From: Pseudomonadota bacterium
GTDB taxonomy: Bacteria > Pseudomonadota > Alphaproteobacteria > Sphingomonadales > Sphingomonadaceae
DNA: 64,000 nucleotides
Direction of reading: 5' to 3'
Assembly: GCA_029550345.1 (NCBI GenBank)
Contig: JAKPHK010000011.1
Coordinates: forward strand, 1 to 64,000
The notes under the pieces were generated by a model. That model saw only the letters and a program-made list of their open reading frames with translations. It had not been told where the DNA came from and did no database searches. Both the position numbers and the translations under genes were made by a program. Below, in pieces: positions 52,150-59,758 of this stretch; positions within the stretch are counted from its first letter, which is position 1; each line of letters opens with the position of its first letter.

Positions 52150-53886
52150 TCAGTCGGTCAGGCTCATGGCATCGAGCGCATAGAGCAGGCCAGCACCGGC
52201 CATGGCCGCCGCCTTGAGGCCCCGCGTTTCCGGAACGATGTGCTCGATGAAGTAGCGCGTGATGACCGGTTTCGTCCGGGCCAGGGCGCCCCCTGCGCTG
52301 GCGGCGGCGCGGGCCTGGCGCAGCAGTTGCCACCCCGCCACCGCAACCGCGCACATGGTGCAGAACGGCACACTGCCGGCCAGCTTGTCATCCAGGCTGG
52401 CCTCGGCGGACATCCACCGGGCGATGGCGATGCAATCCTGCGCAAGGTCTGCCAGCGGCGTCCCCTCCCCGGCCTCGGCGGCAACGTCGGCCAGCAGCGC
52501 CGTCAGGACCGCGCCATTCTCGTAACCCAGCTTGCGCGTCACGAGATCGGCGGCCTGGATGCCATTGGTGCCTTCGTAGATCGGGGCGATCCGCGCATCG
52601 CGGTAGTGCTGGGCCGCGCCCGTTTCCTCGATGAAGCCCATGCCGCCATGAATCTGCACGCCAAGGCTGGCCACTTCGCAGCCGATATCGGTGCCCCAGG
52701 CCTTGATCATCGGCACCAGGCAATCAGCGCGCACCTGCGCATCCCGGTAGCCGAGCGCGGCCCGATCGACCATGCCGGCTGTGTAATAGAGCAGCGCCCG
52801 CGCGCCTTCGGTGAGGGCGCGCATGCGCAACAGCATGCGCCGCACGTCGGGATGCTCAACGATCGCCACGGGTTCGCGCGACGGCGAGCCGGCGCGGGCC
52901 GACTGGATGCGTTCGCGCGCATAATGCTGCGCCTGCTGGAGCGCCCGCTCGGCAATCTGAACCCCCTGGCTGCCGACATTGATCCGGGCCGAGTTCATCA
53001 TCGTGAACATGCACTTCAGGCCTTCGTTCTCGCGGCCGATCAGTTCACCGATGCATTCGTCGTTATCGCCGAAACTCATCACGCAGGTGGGCGAGGCCAT
53101 GATGCCCAGCTTGTGCTCAAGGCTCACCACCCGCAGATCGTTGCGCGCGCCGAGGCTGCCATCGGCCGCCACGTGATACTTGGGCACGATGAACAGGCTG
53201 ATGCCCCGGCTGCCCGCCGGCGCGCCCGGCGTGCGCGCGAGCACGAGGTGGACGATATTGCCGGCCAGATCGTGTTCGCCCCAGGTGATGAAGATCTTGG
53301 TGCCCTTGATCCGATAGCGCCCGGCACGTTCGCCCTGCGTGATCGGCGTGGCCGTGGCGCGCAGGGCGCCCACGTCAGAACCGGCCTGCGGTTCGGTGAG
53401 GTTCATCGTGCCCGACCATTCGCCGCTGATCAGGCGCGGCAGGAACAGATCCTGCTGGGCCGGGCTGCCATGATGCGTGATCGCCTCGATCGCGCCGACG
53501 GTCAGCATCGGCAGCAGGCCGAAGGCCATGTTGGCCGTGCCGAGGTTCTCCAGCACGTTGGCCGCCAGGGTAAAGGGCAGGCCCTGCCCGCCAAAGCGCG
53601 GGTCGCCGGCAATCGCGTTCCAGCCTTGCTCCACATAGGCGCGATAGGCCTGCGCGAACCCATCGGGCAGGTTCACCCGGCCATCCGCCAGTACCGCGCC
53701 CTCAACGTCTCCCTTGCGGTTCAGGGGCGCCCACTCCCCGGCCGCGAAGGCGCCGATGCCCTCGACGATGGCCTCGACCATGTCCGGGCTGGCAGCGGCG
53801 AAGCGCGGATCGGCAGCAAGCTCGGCAAGCCCGGCGTTAACCCGGATCGCGAGAATCTGATCGGCAGTGGCGGCGGTGAATTCCAT
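52150..53886 (-). CDS. Acyl-CoA dehydrogenase
   Basis: A 578-aa FAD enzyme with a longer C-terminus than classical short-chain types, like DmdC/FadE-type dehydrogenases. Landmarks are NLTEPQAGSDVGALRATATP, the FAD-binding GEHDLAGNIVHLVLART region, VQIHGGMGFIEETGAAQHYRD and IAPIYEGTNGIQA, whose Glu is the usual catalytic base. It introduces a double bond in a CoA thioester. Start ATG 53886 (MEFTAATAD); the longer frame has no ribosome-binding site. Last gene of the receptor/MFS/oxidase operon. Confidence 0.92.
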   Translation of the reverse strand: MEFTAATADQILAIRVNAGLAELAADPRFAAASPDMVEAIVEGIGAFAAGEWAPLNRKGDVEGAVLADGRVNLPDGFAQAYRAYVEQGWNAIAGDPRFGGQGLPFTLAANVLENLGTANMAFGLLPMLTVGAIEAITHHGSPAQQDLFLPRLISGEWSGTMNLTEPQAGSDVGALRATATPITQGERAGRYRIKGTKIFITWGEHDLAGNIVHLVLARTPGAPAGSRGISLFIVPKYHVAADGSLGARNDLRVVSLEHKLGIMASPTCVMSFGDNDECIGELIGRENEGLKCMFTMMNSARINVGSQGVQIAERALQQAQHYARERIQSARAGSPSREPVAIVEHPDVRRMLLRMRALTEGARALLYYTAGMVDRAALGYRDAQVRADCLVPMIKAWGTDIGCEVASLGVQIHGGMGFIEETGAAQHYRDARIAPIYEGTNGIQAADLVTRKLGYENGAVLTALLADVAAEAGEGTPLADLAQDCIAIARWMSAEASLDDKLAGSVPFCTMCAVAVAGWQLLRQARAAASAGGALARTKPVITRYFIEHIVPETRGLKAAAMAGAGLLYALDAMSLTD

Positions 53887-54064
53887 GGTATCGGCTTCTG
53901 GCTTTCCGGCGAATTCGGGCACAAACCCGAGATGGGGACAAGGGGGTAATCGGGAACCGGCATCAAGGGGCAGATCGGCCACGCGGAGCGATGCATCCGA
54001 CACGTAACCGCGCCCGACCGCCATACTGCGATCGGGCGCGGAGAGCATCCCCAAGGTTGCGATC

Positions 54065-54427
54065 TCAGCTGTTGATCAGCTCATCGACGACGGTATCGAT
54101 CGGCGGTGCGCTTTCAGTCATGGCCTGGATCGCCTGCATCGGCCCGCGCATGACCCGCAAGATATACTCGCGGATCATGTCGCTGCGCTCCGCCGCGGCA
54201 TCGCCGGCGGGAACATAGGCTTCGATGTCGGCGCGCGAGATCGAGCCCTTGGCCTCGAGCAGGCGCTCCACCGTGTCCAGCCGCTGGCGCATCACCGAAA
54301 CCTCGCCCACCAGCGACAGCAGGATCGAGTAAAGCTCCTCATTCTGCGGATCGGCAAAATAGGACGGGCGCTTGCCCTTGGGCTTGCGGTTGGCCAGGGC
54401 CATCCAATCGAGCGTGGTTTCCGTCAT
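54065..54427 (-). CDS. Small helical protein linked to methyltransferase
   Basis: A 120-aa protein with a coiled-coil-like middle (LLSLVGEVSVMRQRLDTVERL) and an acidic, helical C-terminus. It overlaps the end of the SAM methyltransferase gene as ATGA. No known family. Its coupling suggests that it forms a subunit or helper for the methyltransferase or dehydrogenase. Confidence 0.75.
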   Translation of the reverse strand: MTETTLDWMALANRKPKGKRPSYFADPQNEELYSILLSLVGEVSVMRQRLDTVERLLEAKGSISRADIEAYVPAGDAAAERSDMIREYILRVMRGPMQAIQAMTESAPPIDTVVDELINS

Positions 54428-55638
54428 TTCGGTTCGCCTCCCTTCCAGGCGCCATAGGCGTGCCATGCAGCGGCGCGGCCATGATCTTCGGTTTCATCGG
54501 TTGCCGCTTCGGGGAAGATCGTCCGATCGGCCACGGCCTTGACCGCGGCGACGAACAGCTCTTCCGGCGCGAAGCCGGCGCTCACCATCTGCTGCTTCAG
54601 GTCCATTCCGTGCATGGCCGACCAGAACGGCTCATTGTTGTTGAACGCATCCCAATCGCGGATGAACTGCTCGTAAAGCGGCATGTCCAGCGTATATTGC
54701 GGCTGTTCCACGTGCAGCATCAGACCGTGCGGCGCCAGCACGCGGAAGCCTTCCCGGATGATCTGCGGCAGGGCCTTGCCACTCAACTCGTGCAGGAACA
54801 TCGTGGTCTGCACCCAGTCGAAACAACCATCCCCCCAGCGCGACAGATCTTCGCCATTGTGCTGGATGAAGGTGATGTTCATGGCCCCAAGGGCCTGGGC
54901 ACGCGCATGGCCATAGCGCAGCGAAGCGGCGGCCGTGTCGATCGCGATGAATTCCGCCTCCGGATAGGCCAGGGCCAGCGGCACGACATTGTGGCCGATG
55001 GTGCAGCCGATATCGAGCACGCGGCGCGGCTTCCAGTTGGGATAGTTGGCGCGCAGCCACTGCACCACCGCCTGCCCGCCGCCGTCCGACAGGCCGCCCA
55101 GCGCACCGGCCGTGGTCGCGAACAGGCCGCTATCGTAGTTGGCGCCGGCCGAAACGTCGCCCGGACGCTCCTCGCCGTGATAGCAGCCCGGCATGCAGTG
55201 AATGTCCACCGCCGACTGATAACGCGGCACCTCGACCGTGGGATCGAGCTGCAAGGTGGCCTTGCCGGCATTCAGGGCATTGGCGCGCGCATCGAGTTCG
55301 TCCAGCTGGCGCAACGCGATCGCGCGGCCGTTCTGCTGGCGCATTTCCATCGTGTTGCGCTTGGAGGCCGACCACAGCTGGTGGAAGGGATCGCGGTTCA
55401 TCGCATGGCGGATCTCGAACCGGTCCTTGGGATCACGCCCGTGCTCCTTGCGGAACGCCGGCAAGACCCGCGCCTCATAGGCAATCTTGTTTCCCGCACC
55501 CAATGAAGATGCAAGAAATTTGTTCATATGAGTAATGAAATCGAAACGAGCCGCCTCATCCAGTGTGGCGGATGGAAACATATCGTGCTTTGTTACCGCA
55601 CGATATGGAGGAACATGCACCCCTGATGACTTACTCAT
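54424..55638 (-). CDS. Class I SAM-dependent methyltransferase
   Basis: A 404-aa protein with a roughly 190-residue N-terminal extension and a Rossmann methyltransferase domain. Motif I is VLDIGCTIGHN (near residue 205), unusual in having CTIGHN. EFIAIDTAAASLRYGHARA is the acidic-loop region, and FDWVQTTMFLHELS is motif IV. The start overlaps the nitrilase-like stop (ATGA). It might methylate or demethylate an oxygenated intermediate; substrate unknown. Confidence 0.85.
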   Translation of the reverse strand: MSKSSGVHVPPYRAVTKHDMFPSATLDEAARFDFITHMNKFLASSLGAGNKIAYEARVLPAFRKEHGRDPKDRFEIRHAMNRDPFHQLWSASKRNTMEMRQQNGRAIALRQLDELDARANALNAGKATLQLDPTVEVPRYQSAVDIHCMPGCYHGEERPGDVSAGANYDSGLFATTAGALGGLSDGGGQAVVQWLRANYPNWKPRRVLDIGCTIGHNVVPLALAYPEAEFIAIDTAAASLRYGHARAQALGAMNITFIQHNGEDLSRWGDGCFDWVQTTMFLHELSGKALPQIIREGFRVLAPHGLMLHVEQPQYTLDMPLYEQFIRDWDAFNNNEPFWSAMHGMDLKQQMVSAGFAPEELFVAAVKAVADRTIFPEAATDETEDHGRAAAWHAYGAWKGGEPK

Positions 55639-56789
55639 ATCACTCCATCCTTTATCATTCGCTCAATGGATTCTTCCTGAATCCTCTTAAAGAAATCTCT
55701 ATTCGGGATTATTACTTCATTGTCCTGAATCAAACTATCGGCTGGCTGCGGTGATTTCCCGGCGTAGACAGCCGCGAACAGTTCCAGGCGCTGGCGCGCC
55801 AGGAAGTTGGTCATGGCCGGCTTGCGGCGCGTCGCGCGCAGCGCGGCAAGGTCGATCTCGGCGAAGGCCGTGAAGGTTTCGCGGGAATTGGACTCCGCCA
55901 GAACCCTGCCCTTGTAGTCCACCACCATGCTGTTGCCGTCGCCCGCCCCCACCGGCAGGCTCGACAATTCGATTCCCGCCGTATTGGCAGAGACGACGTA
56001 GGCCATGTTCTCCTGGGCCCGGGCACGCTTGGCGATGGCCTTGGGCGTATCGATCGGCGAGCCGATCTCCGAGGAACTGTGGACGAAGACCTCTGCCCCG
56101 CGCAGCGCCATGGCGCGGGCGATCTCGGGATAGAGAATCTCTTCCGACGCGATCGCCGCCAGGTTGCCGATTTCCGTACGCGCCACCGGGAACACGCCGT
56201 CGAGGCCATAGATGTCGAGGTATTTTGACCATACGTCGTGCGGGGTCGGCGCGAACATGGAATTGAGCCGGCGATAGCGCAGCACGACATCGCCCGATGG
56301 CGCCAGCACGAAACTGGTCTGGAAATAGAGGCCGGGGAAATGCCGGTCCACCTCATAGGCATTGCCGGCAATGAACATGCCGAGGCGCTGGGCCATGGCA
56401 CCCATCGCCTCGTATTCGGGGCCATCCACTTCCAGCGCGGCGATATCGGCGAAATCCGGAATGGAAATCCGGCCGGGATAGCTGGTCAGCACATATTCCG
56501 GCAGCACCGCCAGCTTCGTTGGAGTTCCGGCATATTGCTGGACGAAGATGCCGGCCGACCGGATCTTCGGCTCCATCGAGGCGATGGTTTCCATCATCTG
56601 CTTGCGGGCGGCGGCCTTGTCGGCCGCCCGTTCAACAGACCGGGCGGCCAGCTGCATCGCCACCGCCGCATATGTTTTCACGTCTGCCATTTTCTGCCCA
56701 TTTCCCTTGCCAACCGGCGCCGCCGCCACGCGATCGATCATCATCGTGGAAGCCGCCCCCGCCAGAAACTGTCTGCGCACGACTTCCAT
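55635..56789 (-). CDS. Nitrilase-fold protein with Tat signal and altered catalytic triad
   Basis: A 384-aa carbon-nitrogen hydrolase homologue. The N-terminus carries a twin-arginine signal (VVRRQFLAGAAST). The conserved Glu is in KLAVLPEYVLT, and the structural motifs LAPSGDVVLRY and RAQENMAYVVSANTAG are present. The catalytic lysine is Arg (YRRLNS in place of YRKxH), and the nucleophilic Cys aligns with Ser (AIASEEILYPE in place of AICYDxRFPE). Amidase activity by the usual thiol mechanism is therefore unlikely. It sits tightly between the FAD oxidase and methyltransferase genes. Confidence 0.87.
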   Translation of the reverse strand: MEVVRRQFLAGAASTMMIDRVAAAPVGKGNGQKMADVKTYAAVAMQLAARSVERAADKAAARKQMMETIASMEPKIRSAGIFVQQYAGTPTKLAVLPEYVLTSYPGRISIPDFADIAALEVDGPEYEAMGAMAQRLGMFIAGNAYEVDRHFPGLYFQTSFVLAPSGDVVLRYRRLNSMFAPTPHDVWSKYLDIYGLDGVFPVARTEIGNLAAIASEEILYPEIARAMALRGAEVFVHSSSEIGSPIDTPKAIAKRARAQENMAYVVSANTAGIELSSLPVGAGDGNSMVVDYKGRVLAESNSRETFTAFAEIDLAALRATRRKPAMTNFLARQRLELFAAVYAGKSPQPADSLIQDNEVIIPNRDFFKRIQEESIERMIKDGVI

Positions 56790-56798
56790 GACCGCCCC

Positions 56799-58349
56799 CT
56801 AGAGCCCAAGCGAGCCGGGGTTCATCAGCCCGCGCGGATCGAGCGCCGACTTGAGCGCCACGAGCAACGCATCGGCTGCCGGGTCCAGGCTTTCACGATA
56901 GCGATAGGTGCGCCCGATCTGGAAGTGCACCGCCTGATGGGCCAGGAACAGGTCGACGATCGCCTGCTTGATCTCCTGCACCGCAGCCCAGATTTCCGGA
57001 TCGTGCGGGAAAACCTGGAGCTTCTTCAGGTGCCCCGGCTCCACCGTCCGGTCGATCAGCGGATTGCGGGCATCGCGCCAGTAGAGGCACGGCTCGATCA
57101 CCACGCCGGCCCCGCCAACGGCGGCCATCAGCGTGCCGGGGTGGATGTCGAGCCGCTCCATCGTTTCGGCGTAGCTGGCGAACAGGTCTTCCAGGGCCGC
57201 GAAGCAGGCCTGGGCCTTGCTGTGCGAAACCAGCCCGTGGATCGGAGCCCAGCGCTCGCCCTGCGAGCCCAGCATCATGTTCAGCGGCCCGAACGGATTG
57301 GCGCGCACGATCTTGGGCACGGTATTTTCCACCTCGGTTCCGCCGTGGCGGGCCACGATCGCGCGAGCAACGGCGATATCCGCATCGGCTGCCTGCTGGA
57401 TGCCCGCTTCGGCCATCACGTGCATGGAGAACGTTGCATCCCCCATGAAGTTGCGGCCTGCCGTGACGACCTTCACGCCCTCCTTCAGGGCCTTCAGGAC
57501 CGAGCCCTGCTTCTTCATCATGCCAACCAGCTGCTTGGCATCGGTGGACAGGCTGTCGCGCTGCATGCGGATGGCGTTCAGGCGCGGATCGAAGCCGAAG
57601 CATTCCGTCGAGACGCCCGACCGTTCGATCTCGCTCATCGCGCCAAGGTAGCTGGCGGCATCCGTGAAGGTGAAGCTGGCATAGCCATGGCAGCGGGCTT
57701 CGGGCACCATCCGCATGGTGATCGTCGCTTTGATCCCCAGCGCGCCGGTATCCGCAAGGAAAATGCCGGTCAGGTCCGGGCCATAGGGGCGCGCGTGGCT
57801 GCTGCCGGTCTTCATCACCGTGCCGTCCGCGAGAACCACTTCCAGCGCGACGCAGCTCTGGACGGCCGTGCCATGGCGCCCGGTGCCCCAGAAGATGCCG
57901 TTCTGGCTCATCCCGCCGCCAACCGTGGCATGAATGCCCGAAAGCGTGCCCCAGAACGGCGTGCGCAGGCCGCGCGGGCGCAGCGCCTCATACAGCGCCG
58001 CCCAGGTGCACCCGGCCTCGACCGTCACGGTCATGTCGGTTTCGTTGATGTCGAGGATGCGGTTCATCGTCGCCGTGTCGAACAGCACCGCGCCGGGCCG
58101 GGATGGCGTGTAGCCGCCGGTATAGCTCATGCCGCCGCCGCGCGGCACCACGACCAGGCCCCGATCGGTCGCGGCCTTGACCGCGGCCGCCAGCGAGGCG
58201 GTGTCGGTCGGATGGACGACGGCCGCCAGGTCGGCCCCGCGATCGTAGATGTCGTGCGCGAACAGATCCAGCGTGGCCGCGTCGGTCGCCACGCGGGCGC
58301 CACCGGCGGCAAGGGCCTGGATCAGATCGGGTTCAGCAAGGGTGGCCAT
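56799..58349 (-). CDS. FAD-linked oxidase (PCMH-type)
   Basis: A 516-aa oxidase/dehydrogenase. The FAD_binding_4 domain has VVVPRGGGMSYTGGYTPSRP near residue 68 and FWGTLSGIHATVGGGMSQNG near 130. The C-terminal FAD-oxidase domain ends SALDPRGLMNPGSLGL, the family signature. Related enzymes oxidise lactate, glycolate, vanillyl alcohol or 4-cresol; the choice cannot be made here. GAGGA lies six bases before the ATG. In the operon it follows the MFS gene. Confidence 0.88.
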   Translation of the reverse strand: MATLAEPDLIQALAAGGARVATDAATLDLFAHDIYDRGADLAAVVHPTDTASLAAAVKAATDRGLVVVPRGGGMSYTGGYTPSRPGAVLFDTATMNRILDINETDMTVTVEAGCTWAALYEALRPRGLRTPFWGTLSGIHATVGGGMSQNGIFWGTGRHGTAVQSCVALEVVLADGTVMKTGSSHARPYGPDLTGIFLADTGALGIKATITMRMVPEARCHGYASFTFTDAASYLGAMSEIERSGVSTECFGFDPRLNAIRMQRDSLSTDAKQLVGMMKKQGSVLKALKEGVKVVTAGRNFMGDATFSMHVMAEAGIQQAADADIAVARAIVARHGGTEVENTVPKIVRANPFGPLNMMLGSQGERWAPIHGLVSHSKAQACFAALEDLFASYAETMERLDIHPGTLMAAVGGAGVVIEPCLYWRDARNPLIDRTVEPGHLKKLQVFPHDPEIWAAVQEIKQAIVDLFLAHQAVHFQIGRTYRYRESLDPAADALLVALKSALDPRGLMNPGSLGL

Positions 58350-58367
58350 TTCAAATCCTCGAAAACA

Positions 58368-59675
58368 TCAGGGAAGCGGTTGGGGGGCGGCCGCGAACGG
58401 CTCGGGGTCCTCGTCATCGAACGACTCCGGGTAGCGGCCGAGCGTGAGCAGGAGGGCACCGCCGCCCACGAAGCCGATCATCGCCACCAGGAGGATCGCA
58501 TCGTAGGATCCGGTCACGTCGCGGACATAGGCGTAGACGATCGACGAGAAGGCCGAGGCGATGCCGAACGGCATGTAGAGCATGCCGTAGATCTTGCCGT
58601 AGTGAGCCATGCCGTAATAGCGGCCGGCGAGGTAGGCGATTAGGTCGGCCTCGGCGCCGGCGGCAAAGCCCAGGAAGAAGGCCGCGACCCCGGCCATTGC
58701 CAAGCTCACGTGTCCGCCCATCAGGATGGCGCAGGTCAGCGCGGGCAGGCACAGCAGCGGGAAGGCGACGAAGCCCTGCCAGAACCGGTCGAGCAGCGCG
58801 CCGGTGATCATGCGGCCGGCGAAAATGCCGATGCCCAGCACGCCCATGATGCTCGCGGCCGACTGGGCGCTGATGCCGGCGTCCTTGAGGATCGCGGGCA
58901 TGTTGACGAAGGCGCCGGAATAGCACCCGGCGACGATGCTGATCGAAATCCACATGATGTAGAAGCGATAGCCGCGCATCGCGTCGCGCAGGGTCCGGCC
59001 GACAAGGCGGCCGTCGCTGGTGACCAGCGCCTCGGGCCGCTCCTCCGGACGGGGTTCGCGGAAGTAGCGCCAAGCCAGCGGGAGGGCCACCAGCAAGGGC
59101 AGCAGGGCCATGAGCGCGAACATCACGCGCCAGCCGAACCGCCCCATCGCCCAGACCCCCAGCTTGGGGACGAACAGCGCCGCGACGCTGGTGCCCATGA
59201 GCAGGATGCCGAGCGCAAGGCCGCGATGGCGAACGAACCACAGGTTGATGGCCCGGCTCCAGGTGACCGGGGTCGAGCCGATGCCGACGAGCCCGATGAC
59301 GGCCCACAGGCCATAGTAGATGTAGAGGGTCGACGCGGTATTCGCAGTCGGCGTCAGGGCCACGGCGGCCAGCGCCACCGCAAAGGCAAACACCGACCAC
59401 AGCGCCACCGTTCGCACGCCGTAGCGATCCGAAAGCCAGCCGAACACCGGGGCCATCAGGCTGGCGATCAGGCCGTAGATGGTGGCCGGGAGAATGATCT
59501 CGGTGCGGTTCCAGCCGAATTCCGCGCTCAGCGGCTCGACGGTGAACCCGATCAGGTTGAACGGAATGGGCGACGCGCCGCAGGTCACCCCCACCATTGC
59601 CGCCAGCAAGACCTTCCAGCCGTTGGCGAATTCGCCGTCGGAACGACTGGCTTGATGCTGCGCGAGCGATGTCAT
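58368..59675 (-). CDS. MFS transporter (monocarboxylate/aromatic acid type)
   Basis: A 435-aa, 12-helix major facilitator. It has the cytoplasmic loop 2-3 motif (FGWLSDRYGVRTVALWS), WFVRHRGLALGILLMGTS and a middle hydrophilic loop (FREPRPEERPEAL). Such proteins import small organic acids. It lies between the TonB receptor and FAD oxidase genes, and likely carries the same substrate across the inner membrane. Confidence 0.9.
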   Translation of the reverse strand: MTSLAQHQASRSDGEFANGWKVLLAAMVGVTCGASPIPFNLIGFTVEPLSAEFGWNRTEIILPATIYGLIASLMAPVFGWLSDRYGVRTVALWSVFAFAVALAAVALTPTANTASTLYIYYGLWAVIGLVGIGSTPVTWSRAINLWFVRHRGLALGILLMGTSVAALFVPKLGVWAMGRFGWRVMFALMALLPLLVALPLAWRYFREPRPEERPEALVTSDGRLVGRTLRDAMRGYRFYIMWISISIVAGCYSGAFVNMPAILKDAGISAQSAASIMGVLGIGIFAGRMITGALLDRFWQGFVAFPLLCLPALTCAILMGGHVSLAMAGVAAFFLGFAAGAEADLIAYLAGRYYGMAHYGKIYGMLYMPFGIASAFSSIVYAYVRDVTGSYDAILLVAMIGFVGGGALLLTLGRYPESFDDEDPEPFAAAPQPLP

Positions 59676-59758
59676 CTGTGCGATCCCGTCCGTGGTAATC
59701 CGGGAGGACCGGGAGGGGACTGCCCCTCCCGATCCGACCCCATATCAAGCTTCGGCAA

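Noticed and set aside
56238..58643. 801-codon plus-strand frame.
   Set aside because: Antisense to nitrilase-like, FAD oxidase and MFS genes; no recognisable protein features.
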